64,000 bases of DNA, from the NCBI GenBank assembly GCA_964036275.1, contig OZ038437.1, forward strand, positions 10,533,960-10,597,959, in the 5' to 3' direction. Positions 11,234 through 21,102 of this stretch are shown here, piece after piece (position 1 is the first letter of the stretch; each line of letters opens with the position of its first letter). The DNA comes from Litoditis marina (taxonomy: Eukaryota > Nematoda > Chromadorea > Rhabditida > Rhabditidae). The notes beneath the pieces are model-generated. The model was not told the origin of the DNA and did not search any database. It saw only the letters and a program-made list of their open reading frames with translations. The position numbers were made by a program, and so were the translations under genes.

Positions 11234-12023
11234 AGTATGTCCTAATGAGTTGGAGATCAGTCATAGACCACCACTATGTAATATTGTGTTGTGACGAATA
11301 AAACTAAAATTTTGGTTATAGTAAATGATCGAAGTTGAGTGTATAGTCTAATTTTAAATAACAGCAGAACTCGCAAGTCCTGCAGCAGGAAGATCGGCAT
11401 CAAACTACAAATTCCACCAGTCAAAGATGACAAAAGGAACAGAAACTGTCTTCATGTTCCGCTGTTTATGAACCTCGGCATGTTGTAGTAAAGTCGAAGT
11501 ATGTCCTAATGAGTTGGAGATCAGTCATAGACCACCACTATGTAATATTGTGTTGTGACGAATAAAACTAAAATTTTGGTTATAGTAAATGATCGAAGTT
11601 GAGTGTATAGTCTAATTTTAAATAACAGCAGAACTCGCAAGTCCTGCAGCAGGAAGATCGGCATCAAACTACAAATTCCACCAGTCAAAGATGACAAAAG
11701 GAACAGAAACTGTCTTCATGTTCCGCTGTTTATGAACCTCGGCATGTTGTAGTAAAGTCGAAGTATGTCCTAATGAGTTGGAGATCAGTCATAGACCACC
11801 ACTATGTAATATTGTGTTGTGACGAATAAAACTAAAACTTTTGGTTATAGTAAATGATCGAAGTTGAGTGTATAGTCTGATTTGAAATAACAGCAGAACT
11901 CGTTAGTCCTGCAGCAGGAAGATCAGCATCAAACTACAAACTTCACCAGTCAAAGATGACGAAAGGAACAGAAACTGTCTTCATGTTCCGCTGTTTATGA
12001 TCCTCGGCATGTTGTAGTAAAAT
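11234..12023. repeat. Three tandem copies of a 264-bp unit
   Basis: Units start with AGTATGTCCTAATGAGTTGG at 11234, 11498 and 11762, an exact 264-bp period. Units 1 and 2 look virtually identical. Unit 3 has several substitutions and a 1-2 bp insertion. The unit has no long open frame. Near-identity of two units implies a recent duplication or homogenisation. Confidence 0.9.
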
Positions 12024-12029
12024 GTTGGT

Positions 12030-13300
12030 GATTGTCTTGAACCAAAAAAGAGGTGAGATAGATGTGCATTTCAATGGCGACGTTTCGGCCGAAAAGCATC
12101 GATAAGCAAACTACGATTAACTCGATACAGTCGCGCCAGAACTCAAATCAAAAAGTGAACTACTTCACTCAAATTTTGACTGTTATTACAGATATACGAG
12201 AGCCACTCAGTCACAAAAAGAGTGTATTTTTCTCTTTGCTCTTGAGACAAACAGTACATTTTACAATGAGATAATTACTATATTCCGTCTCGAAACATTT
12301 CAGTCTGTTTAAGAGCTGAGTCTGAGCTTTTGGAATTGAATGGCTGGTGGGAGCGTTTTCTTGGCTGTAGCTCTATCGTATGCGCCAATCAAAAACTATG
12401 ATAATGTTTATTACAATTCGTTCAACCGCGTGAGTTACCAAACAGTAGAAGTCTATTTATGTGTTTCTTAGTAAGCAGTCAAACTCTCCATATCATTCTC
12501 ACGATAAAACCATTTTTTGTGTATGGTGGAGGATGAAGACTGAAATATATCCCACGCATTGACAGTACACAAAATTCTTAGCAATTTCCATCACAACATC
12601 ACAATTCCCAACTTTGTTTATAATCAATGGCGATGAATAGTTGGAATGTTTATTGACCAGACGTTTTGATTGATAAATATTTACCCTTAACGTTTAACAC
12701 AATCACAGTCATTTTAATGAGACCGTCTTTCTATGAGAGGTTGATTCCAAAGTAGTCACAATCAAGATAAACATGGGCACATATAAGTAGGTGAGATTGT
12801 ACATACGAACAGGAGGGTAGCAAAATAGAGAACAAAACTGCCACAAAACTACAATCAAAAATAAAAGTGTCTACGAAATTAGATAAAAGTTCTAAACACA
12901 ACATCAATGCAACACCTATAAATACTCTATCAAACCCGCAGAACTGTAGAACTCAAAATGTGTGGTTTTGTCACAGGCAGGCAAAATGTTTCGCAGAAGA
13001 ATCCAATACAGCAGATATGCCACTCAAGTGCTGAAGAGTTCTGAAAACAAAAAGTTAGAAGAGTCTCATAGGTGCTAAATTCGTTTAGAAGAGTCCCACA
13101 AATACGGTGGGCTACCTCGAAAAGTTAAATGGAAACGAAGGGGAACTATGTAGCTTCATAGAAAGAATTTCGTGCATTGTACTAGAATAAAGAACTACGT
13201 ATTTCTGTAATTTCCTAAAAGAAATTCCAGTTTTCCCATTACAAGAAAGAGTTACATGAATTTTATAGAAGAAGTAATAATTATTCTATTATACTTCAAG
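12030..13300. other. No supportable gene
   Basis: AT-rich sequence. A 70-codon frame at 12062-12274 has no recognisable motif. No inverted repeat or paralogue was seen within the window. Confidence 0.35.
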
Positions 13301-13316
13301 GCTCACCTCAATTTGT

Positions 13317-13417
13317 GATGTACATTTGAATACAGTGAGAAGCAGTATATATGACTGGAGTATAGAAAAATATGCTCCTTGAATGATAAGATGATTGCAC
13401 TCCGACTAATTAATCTC
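13317..13417 (-). pseudogene. Core-family exon with plausible splice sites
   Basis: On the minus strand an acceptor TTTTTCAG precedes 13417 and a donor GAG|GTGAGC follows 13317, bounding 101 nt. One frame is open throughout and contains SFKEHIFLYSSHIYCFSLYS. Similar exons at 14367-14473 and 18361-18468 are also open in this frame, with consensus (V)EHIFLYSSHIYWFSLYLN. I do not recognise the protein family. Confidence 0.45.
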
Positions 13418-13481
13418 CTGAAAAACAACATACTTTTGTGTTATCACTATAAAATATAAAAACTGTCCGCTGAATTCAGAA

Positions 13482-13640
13482 ACCAAAAGCTAGGTTTTCA
13501 TTGATTTGAGAGGCGACGCAAAGTTTTTTTTTCACAAAAAAATTATACACAAAGATGATAGCCGACAATCAGGCACGGCCTCAAACTTCTCTGAGATTGA
13601 TAATTCGCGCACATGGGGTGCGAGTTTGGAGTTAAAGTAT
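13482..13640 (+). pseudogene. LINE reverse transcriptase C-terminal fragment
   Basis: Nucleotide and peptide similarity to the reverse transcriptase tail at 62048-62455: both contain a GTTTTGA-like run, GAGGCGACGCAAAG versus AAACGACGCAAAG, and TTGATAATTCGCGCACA versus TTCGATAATTCACGCACA. The frame is shifted at least once and truncated, so this is a dead fragment. Confidence 0.6.
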
Positions 13641-13642
13641 TA

Positions 13643-13744
13643 CGATTATGTGGACCAATCCCGTGTCAACGGTCCTTTAAACCGCAATTGAAAAATGTAT
13701 TGCGGTTTAAAGGACTGAAGCGTTGCGATTGGACCACATAATCG
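13643..13744. mobile_element. Foldback MITE, copy 1
   Basis: Terminal inverted repeats CGATTATGTGGACCAATCCC and its near-inverse surround an inner inverted repeat (CCTTTAAACCGCAAT and ATTGCGGTTTAAAGG). Other copies: 33672-33763 (interrupted), 47504-47604 and, diverged, 42505-42612. No coding capacity. Confidence 0.75.
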
Positions 13745-13902
13745 ACCTTCTTTAAGTCTGAACTGTGATGTTTTTAGAAAGTCTACAACCAACATTCCTA
13801 AGGTGCGTAAAAGATTATTTCTGTATCACTTCAGCAGTTTTTTTATATCCGTGAGAGCATTATCAGAAATTACTTATTTATAGAAAAATGTGAGTACACT
13901 GA

Positions 13903-14115
13903 ATGCCATTCTTCTCCTATGTACGATGCTTCCACGGAAAAATCAATAACTTGGAACTTTGTTCGAATACGTACAAATTGGAACTTTTGCGAATACCAAA
14001 GCACCAGAGTTTGTTATTTGGTACTTTCCAACTTCTCTTTTGGTTAAAACGGTTACTTTTCTCTAGCCCGATGGTGCGATCAGAACAGGGTTCTTTTCGC
14101 GATAGAGAATAAGAA
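13903..14115 (-). pseudogene. Exon remnant, downstream copy of a tandem duplication
   Basis: The minus-strand frame contains PCSDRTIGLEKSNRFNQKRS, shared with the copy at 15300-15560 (SNRFYQKR). The lower end carries CATAGGAGAAGAATGGCATT and a potential donor. It lies downstream of the P-loop exon (15003-15156) and core exon (14367-14473), and the same trio is repeated about 1.2-1.4 kb away. The protein is not recognised. Confidence 0.4.
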
Positions 14116-14366
14116 TAGTACTGAAAGAAGTTGTCATTATACATTGTACAACAATGTTATCTCTAACAGAATATGAATCAGTAAAGTTTAATAACTACGA
14201 GTGTCATATGTATATCTAACATAACTAGGAAGAGGAAAGCCAAAATCTACGTTGAAAAAAGCTCAATGTGTGTGCTTAATTTTGAAATGGAATTTACAGT
14301 TGGAGGTTGACGTAGTTTTCAGAAACAAATCAAAAGATAAAAATTTGAAACAGTTTTAACACTCAC

Positions 14367-14473
14367 CTCAATTCGTGATTTACATTCAAATATAGTGAAA
14401 ACCAGTATATACGACTGGAATAGGGAAAATATGCTCCAAAATCATAGGATCGTTTTTTATTCGAGTTGATACT
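14367..14473 (-). pseudogene. Core-family exon
   Basis: Acceptor CAG before 14473 and donor GAG|GTGAGTG after 14367 bound a 107-nt exon open in one frame, containing AYFPYSSRIYWFSLYLNVNH. The core hairpin word (CCAGTATATACGACTGG on the plus strand) is at 14402-14418. It sits between the P-loop exon at 15003-15156 and the exon at 13903-14115, possibly one former gene. Confidence 0.45.
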
Positions 14474-15002
14474 CTGAAATAGGGAATACTTCGCTGTAAC
14501 CATATTGATCGTGATAAAGATCAACAAAGTCTCAATGTTTCGCTGGTTATGAACTCTCTATGAAATTATATCTTGTCTCGAGTTTCGAAAAAATACCAAT
14601 AATAATCAACAAAGTGTTTGACAATTTGAATCCGTTTGAACAATCGATAACTTTTTTACAGTAATCGTTAGATTCGAAAGCATTTATCTCGACTCCTACA
14701 GTACAAACTTCAAATGACTCTTTTCTATTATGCGCTTGAACGATGTTGGAATTATTTTCGAACAATCTCTGTAAGTGGGAATGAGAGTTGAACGCGAAAG
14801 TTCTTAGCTATATCGATAACATTCGCGTGGTTAAAAGAACTGAATTCTTCGAATTACTACTGTACGATTATCAGTATATATGAAAAAAGATTTTACAATT
14901 GAAAAATTCTTGACAGCCCACATTCTGCTAACTATGCCGACTCTCATATGAAAATTTCAGTCTCTCAATAAATATATTTAAAGCAGTAGTTTAAGAACTC
15001 AC

Positions 15003-15156
15003 ATTATCGTCGGTGAAATTAAACGGAGTTTTGATAAAAATCTGAATTCCTCCATCGAGAGCCATTGAGTCGTATTCGATATAATTAGCGAGAGCAATGA
15101 TGAACGTTTCGAAACCCGTCTCTCCCAGCAGAAGAATGTTCATATGTTTCACACAT
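15003..15156 (-). pseudogene. P-loop GTPase-like exon, degenerate Walker A (copy 1)
   Basis: A 154-nt exon between acceptor TTTTTCCAG and donor GTGAGTTC on the minus strand. The frame is open and reads NILLLGETGFETFIIALANY, followed by a short acidic stretch and a threonine/phenylalanine-rich end. P-loop GTPases of the NILLLGETGVGKSTFINA type have this pattern, but two codons and the lysine-serine of the Walker A motif are missing here, so nucleotide binding is unlikely. Family assignment rests on this motif alone. Confidence 0.5.
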
Positions 15157-15299
15157 CTGGAAAAAATAACTGACGGTCGCAAAATTTGACAAAATCACGC
15201 GCAGCGGTAATTACCAGTATGCCGGGCTTTTGATGCTACCGTATCACTTTAGCAGTTTTTTATATCCGTGAAAGCATTCTTAGAAATTACTTATTTATG

Positions 15300-15560
15300 G
15301 AAAAATGTGAGTACACTTACCCTGAATGCCATTCTTCTCCTATGTACGGTGCTTCCACGGAAAAATCAATAACTTGGAACTTTGTTCGAATCCGTACAAA
15401 CTCGAAATTTCGCGAATTCCACAGCACATCCGGAGCATGTCGTTTGGTTCCACCTCCTCTTTTGGTAGAAACGGTTACTTTTCTCTAGCCCGATGGTGCG
15501 ATCAGAACAGGGATGTAGATTGCGATTTTGCGATAGAGATTGAGAAGAGAACTGAAAAAA
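15300..15560 (-). pseudogene. Exon remnant, upstream copy of a tandem duplication
   Basis: Paralogue of 13903-14115, sharing PCSDRTIGLEKSNRF in one frame. Another frame is open across the lower half (RIRTKFQVIDFSVEAPYIGE) and ends at GGG|GTAAGTGTAC-like donor sequence near 15319. Competing frames make the true exon uncertain. Confidence 0.4.
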
Positions 15561-15745
15561 GCTGCAATTACACACTAAACAAAAACAATGGAATCTGAAT
15601 CAGTACGAATCGTTTATGAGAAAATCAATCCAAAGAAGACCCATTCAGATAACAGGCTTGTTTTTGTGATGGAATGTTGTTCAGTTAGAGGTAGTTTTCG
15701 AAATACAAATCGAAAAAAGGAGTTTGAAAAAGTTTCAACACTAAC

Positions 15746-15823
15746 CTCAATTTGGGATTTACATTCAAACATAGTGAAAACCAGTATATACGACTGGAAT
15801 AGGGAAATATGCAGGTGCAATCT
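15746..15823 (-). pseudogene. Core-family exon, frameshifted
   Basis: Lies between acceptor CAG (before 15823) and donor GAG|GTTAGTG. It carries the core (CCAGTATATACGACTGG, plus strand). Compared with 14367-14473 it lacks one T in the TTTTCCC run, shifting the frame, and it lacks part of the 5' half. Decayed copy. Confidence 0.45.
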
Positions 15824-16188
15824 CTGAAATAGAGATAAATTTGTGAACCTGAATATGATTGATCACAAGTATGCCACCAATCTCATAGTTCGACATTGAT
15901 AAAACGTAATTAAGTTCAAAAAATCTCAATGTTCCGCTGTTTATGAACTCTCTATGAATATCGTCTTGTGTTCGGTACAAAAAAAATACCAATAATTATC
16001 AACAAAGTGTCTGACAATTTGAATCCGTTTCAACAAACGATAACTTCTTCACAGTAATCTTTTAGAGATTCCAGAGAATTTATTTAATCAGCCAACAGAC
16101 ATTCATATTTACTGTTTCTATACCTGTGAAGTATACTAGAGTACAGTGTCTTGCGAAATATATTTCAAGCTGTAGTTTAAAAACTCAC

Positions 16189-16342
16189 AGTATCGTCGGT
16201 GAAAGTAAACGGAGTTTTGATAACAACTGGAATTTCTCCATCGAGGGCCATTGAGTCGTATTCGATATAATTAGCGAGAGCAATGATGAACGTAGACTTT
16301 TCCGTCTCCCACAGCAAAAGAATGTTTATATGCTTCGGAGAT
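16189..16342 (-). pseudogene. P-loop GTPase-like exon, degenerate Walker A (copy 2)
   Basis: Same 154-nt length and splice borders as 15003-15156. It reads NILLLWETEKSTFIIALANY: the KST of Walker A is kept but the first glycine is tryptophan and the motif is two residues short. Downstream both copies have YIEYDSMALDG and TDD before the donor. Both copies being short by two codons suggests the gene was already broken before the tandem duplication. Confidence 0.5.
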
Positions 16343-16586
16343 CTGGAAAAAATAACTGACGGTCACCCAGTTTGACAGTAATAAAATTACGAATATTTAA
16401 TCATTTACACTCAGACTCCACACTGTTATTTATCGACTGCAGGTGTGCTCACATTATACAGACAGTAGTTCAGATCTATTTTCCGTTTTCGACGTGAAAA
16501 TGAACAACGACGTAGTTAACTCATTACCGAATCGCACCTTTCTTCTGTTTTGGTTCTTGTGTTAGGTATACTAGAAGTCAATTGAA

Positions 16587-16683
16587 TAGTCACGCAAACT
16601 TCGCATGCTAATGAGACATTGTGCACTTTGATATTTCACGTTTCGGAGTTCTGCTGTGTTCAACATGTTTCACGTGACTGTGC
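16587..16683. mobile_element. Short MITE with AGTCACGT ends, copy 1
   Basis: Ends TAGTCACGCAAAC and GTTTCACGTGACT are inverted. The internal words CTGCTGTGTTCAACATG and CTAATGAG match, in reverse orientation, copies at 50699-50790, 52426-52522 and 57129-57215. A piece also lies at about 20787-20815. About 100 bp, non-coding. Confidence 0.6.
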
Positions 16684-17266
16684 GGTTGTGTAACAGTACA
16701 AGCCTACGGGAGACGCGCCCTCAGGTGAAGAGCTTCTAGATGAAATACTATTAGCGCGGCTTCTGAGTACCCTGTCGGACGCAGAGACTGTCTGTGCTGT
16801 GTGTTTTGTAGTTTGGGTCAGTCACTGGACTTTGCCGTAAACCTGTTTTTATAGTTTTTTGTGAGAGCTAGCGACCATGCATTGGTGTGTTCAAGGTAAC
16901 AAAAATATAACAATGTTTTTGTTTTTAGAAAGAAGGAAAGATCGTGCCAATGTGGACTCCGAGTGGGACTGACAATAGGAGCTAGAGGCTTGGAAGCCGA
17001 GAGCAAGCACTAAAGAGAGAAGTTTGATTCATACATTGTAAAGTTATTTCAATTGGATGAAAAGACATTAAACGATAGCTGTATAGTGATTGTCGAAGGT
17101 TAACTAGGAAGATGTTGTAGTTGTGTTGAGTGAAGAATCAGTTCTATAAGATACGATCGTAATGAGTGTGTCGAGGTCATATTGTCTGAGCTGGAGGTGG
17201 TGGGGTACAACTCTCTAGGCTGTGACCATTTCCAATTTCTGCTCATAATGCACCAACATGATATTT

Positions 17267-17497
17267 CTAAAGAGAATGAAAAAAACTAACCTTATAGCAA
17301 AACATAGTAAATGTTTTGGAGTAGTAAATACGGCTACTTTGCAGAGATGTATGCTCTAGTAATGAAAATAAGATAGGGTGGAAGATTACACCAAGATGCC
17401 CCGCCCACAAGTTAATTGGGGTTTCTGTTTTGCGTAGCACACCTGGGTAATAATATTGTGGAAGCAAAAGATAATTAGGCCTTACCAGAAAACTCAA
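17267..17497 (-). repeat. Alpha ORF family with the core motif, copy 1
   Basis: A 76-codon minus-strand frame includes TPINLWAGHLGVIF and LLEHTSLQSSR, and ends at a GTTAGTTTT donor. Paralogues: 32497-32703, 37989-38195 and 56424-56660 on the minus strand, 40317-40500 and about 57895-58080 on the plus strand. LLEHTSLxSSR is alignable with VEHIFLYSSH of the core-exon family. Copies are too similar in DNA to prove selection on protein. Confidence 0.5.
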
Positions 17498-18004
17498 TTA
17501 TCTCCTAAACGTACAGATCGACATCAAATTATGATGTATCCGAACTCAAAACACAGAAGAACTTGCAACTTCAGGAATGGGATCAAACTACAAACGAAGA
17601 AAAGCAGAATATGAACCAGAATACAATGACAGATATCGTATACGCTTGTAGAAACGACTCCCTTGATCACGTGAAACGTGTCGAGAGACAACACAAGTTT
17701 TCACGTTTTCTCACGTTCATGAATAGGTTTTTTACAAGTTGCACGTAAAGTTTAACTATAACTGAAATTACAAGTTCGAGAGATTGACGAGTACGAGTAC
17801 GGTATGATTGGTAATGTCTAATGTTTTTTTAAACCTGCGCTATTTTACAGATTTGTTTAGCTGGGACAGTAAAACTACAACTCCCATGTAGGAGACAAAA
17901 TACGCAGACTGACGAGGAAAAAGTGGATTTGTACTCTCGCCTCACTTCACAGAAAATCTCAATTCTTTTGTTTTTAGTTATTTTTTTTTAATTGTGACAC
18001 TCAC

Positions 18005-18180
18005 CATCGCGCCTTTTTCCATTTGACAAATGATCTTGTCGAAGGTATCCAAACGTGGTATTTCGTATTATTTACGAAGAGTGGGCATCTTGGCTTCAGC
18101 TTCATGTACTTCGGGGTCATCAGCACTCGCTTGAACTGCCACCTTGGCGCTGCCCCCATGTTATCAGACATGATTCAGAA
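18005..18180 (-). pseudogene. Exon-like remnant with one stop
   Basis: Between a CCAG acceptor (18181-18184) and a GATG|GTGAGTGTC donor. One frame contains AKVAVQASADDPEVHEAEAK, then a TAA, then LDTFDKIICQMEKGAM up to the donor. The composition is protein-like and GC-richer than the flanks. Family not recognised. It could be a pseudogene exon or contain a sequencing error at the stop. Confidence 0.4.
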
Positions 18181-18360
18181 CTGGAAAGCCGTGATTAAAG
18201 TTAAAAACATAACGACTTTTATAACAGAATGTATGAATTGTACATGGACTGTCAATCTGCTTCGGAGTACGCCATGAGATTTGTCTTATCTACCTATTCA
18301 CGTTGCGGTTAAACATAATTTTAAAACCATTGAAAAGGAATGAAAAGTTTCTATACTCAC

Positions 18361-18468
18361 TTAGATTGGTGGTGTAAATTCAAATATAGTGAAAACCAGT
18401 GTGTATGACTGGATACGAAAAAAATATGCTCCACGAACAAAAATGCGGTCAGACCAATGTTTGATCCT
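18361..18468 (-). pseudogene. Core-family exon, open frame
   Basis: A 108-nt exon with acceptor TTTTCAG and donor AA|GTGAGT. One frame reads through, containing AFLFVEHIFFVSSHTHWFSL. With 13317-13417 and 14367-14473 it gives an alignable peptide despite DNA divergence, which favours former coding use. Confidence 0.45.
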
Positions 18469-18978
18469 CTGAAAATAAAGGTAACTTTGATGTGACAATG
18501 CTTTTTCAGAGTACCGAGGGAATTTAAGCATTTTGTTCAAAACATTCGCACAGGTGTAGCCATATTATAGGTCCAAATGGATAAAAACCATTTTCATCTC
18601 ATCTAATTGGAACATTGAAAGGATGAGAGTGAAAAGACAGAAACTGAAACAAAGCATTGAAAAACACAGACAGTCACTATTCTCGCATGTGCGATGCGTG
18701 CACAGAACATTGACTTTGTCTTTGGAGCATTGATTGAACCCCAACAAAGACTCGACTTCTCACACATATTTTGAGAATTCAATCGAATACATGTAGCAAT
18801 CAATGTAGATATACATGTTTTCTTACTGAAAAGAGTTGAAAGAAGAATATTTTTATGTGAGAGCTTCGTGAGAAGTAAAGTCGAAACTTTTTGAACTTTT
18901 GTCCAAGAATAAATGATTTCACAACGAACAGAGGCATGTTTTTGCCTACGTTTTCAACTCGTTTTTCTGTGTTCTTAC

Positions 18979-19147
18979 CTCCCGCCAGGGTACGAAGAAA
19001 CAGCGCGCAATAGCGAGAGACGCAGAATGGAATGTACGGGTCGGGATATTGGAGCATTCGCTTGAAGGCGAAGTCCATTCCCGTATGTCTAATAGTTGTA
19101 CCCAGCAAAGGGTTTGCTAAGGCTATGGACTGTTTAGAGCTTGACAT
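18979..19147 (-). CDS. Possible first exon of an unknown gene
   Basis: The minus-strand ATG at 19147 opens a frame ending at a good donor (GGGAG|GTAAGAAC) after 56 codons plus one base. The peptide is balanced and protein-like (IALANPLLGTTIRHTG, then MLQYPDPYIPFCVSRYCALF). No domain recognised. Downstream candidates are 18361-18468 and 18005-18180, but phases were not proven to join. Confidence 0.4.
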
Positions 19148-19319
19148 GGTCGAATGTGCTCAAGTGTTTGTAGTTCGAGTCTCCTAAAAATCGCTCGGTA
19201 TACTGTGCTCTATTTTTAGATCAAACCACAATTCAGAAAGTAGAATATTCTAATACTGAGATCAAAGTACATCAAATTAAACTCAGAAAGTAGAACATTC
19301 TAATACTGAGATCAAAGTA

Positions 19320-20000
19320 CATTCAAACAGTTGTCACGCGCTTATGAGACCAAACATACAAATGTTCATGTTCGTACGATTTTCATACTGTTTTCACTTT
19401 TCTCTTCACGTGACATTCACATGCCGACGCCGCTCCACACGCAATTTTAGGTTGCTTTTAATCCCCTTCAGAGGCACAATATAGTTCCACTTTCGGAGGA
19501 AATAGCAGAATGTACCGAAATTGTACAACTATAGAACCAAGTGATTTATACGATTTACGAAAAGTTAAGAAAACGAATGACTAGTTTTAATGCTTGAATG
19601 ACATCGAAAGTGATAATTTATATGTGAAAAGAACAGCATATGCATCCTGACTATTCAAAACATATGTACAATTGATTTTCAAGCCTTATGGTCTATTATC
19701 AATTTGTTGCAATACTTTTTCTGCTCCACATCCTTGCGAGATACCACGACTGAATAACATTGAACATGGTTATATGATTTTATTTATTATAGTCACAACT
19801 TTATGAGAAACCTCTATATATGAGAGGGGATAGTTGAGTTCTCAATCCTAACCAGGAACGGCCTTCAGGAAAAATGAGTTGATAACGTTCGATTCTTCAT
19901 CTTTTCATGATAATAAATTTTCTTCAATATCTTCAGCCTGATGGTGCGATAAGTACGGTGTCTCAAACGGAGTTATTCGACACTGGAAAAAAATGAAAAT
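19320..20000. repeat. Duplicated segment, paralogue of 34730-35525
   Basis: Long ordered similarity to 34730-35525, including TTGCAATACTTTTTCTGCT, AACCTCT(A/G)TATATGAGAGGG, AACCAGGAACGGCCTTC and GATGGTGC(G/A)AT. Parts of the left half also occur at 39720-40050 and 51720-52030. It ends with the GATGGTGCGAT word found in the exon remnants at 13903-14115 and 15300-15560. Confidence 0.65.
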
Positions 20001-20375
20001 AACGAAAGTCTCGGGGAGTTTAGATGAAATATCGGTCATTCATGTGCGAAACTATTTTTTCTAATTGAAGATTCATGAAAGTGAAGAGAGAACACAAGAA
20101 AAGTATTTTTAACATAAATAAAATTGAATTGTTTTGACGACACTAGAATCGATTATATTTTACATGTTGTGGGTTATAAAATTGATGCAACCTGGGAAAT
20201 GTGTGTTCAGAAATTCTAGTTAAAGCTTGATGAAAATAAAGAGAGAACTGCGTATTTTGACCAAAAATGGAAATGTAAGAAAAATTCCGGAAATATAGTT
20301 CATAAATGAACGTTCGAATTCGAGTTTACGATTTAACACTTACCTCCTTCAGTGGTGTACATTCAACCAATGATA

Positions 20376-20410
20376 ACCAGTATATATGACCGGACTTGAG
20401 AGGAATATGG
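20376..20410 (-). repeat. Core motif copy
   Basis: ACCAGTATATATGACCGG, then a TATGG end, with a nearby minus-strand donor GGAG|GTAAGTG to the left. The reading frame is broken relative to better copies. Confidence 0.5.
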
Positions 20411-20972
20411 AAATTTGTCTTTAGAAATTAAGTTGTTCTATTCTTCATAGTAGCAGGCTTCTCTGCGTGTAGTTATTTGGATACAAACTAGTTTGGGCGG
20501 CAGTTGCATTATTCCAGCTCTAGTAATCGCTGTACTTTCCAAATTAAAACTTTCATATTTTATAATTCTCATGTGAAATGTCGACCCTGTCTCGTTTTTG
20601 AAGCCTCTTAACTAACCTTCATGTCACAGTCATTTTTGTGCACAGGGATTTATACTCCGCTCTTCGGCCGAATAGAATGGCTTCATAATACTTCATCTTC
20701 GTTCGTGAACGATCCTACGTGCGAGATCTGTAATGTTTGAATATAGAAAAAAGAAAGTGTGGAATATACTGTTAATCAATTGCACATTCACGTGAGACAT
20801 GTTAAACACAGCAGAGCGCAGAGGTTTTTACACATACGTTTTACGTCGGTGTGAAACGAAGCGAGATATGTGTATTCGTTTAGTTGGCGTATTACGTGGT
20901 CGTCGGTCGATCGACGGCCTACAGACTCACCCTTCGATTTCTTGGACAATGAATCGTTTTGTGAATGCTGGT

Positions 20973-21102
20973 TGTCGCGACATGCGATAGCTTGTTTATG
21001 CGATTACGTCAGCAATGCGCGCTGGCGCAAAGTGAGTGCGCCTTCTCTTGACGCACGTCCAATTTGGCTGCGTATCAATGAGTTTGGCTGCGTATCTTTT
21101 TT
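20973..21102. repeat. Left 130-bp direct repeat (5' LTR-like)
   Basis: Starts TGTCGCGACA (itself a palindrome) and ends in a T-run after two GGCTGCGTATC words. Identical to 25993-26122. Confidence 0.8.
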
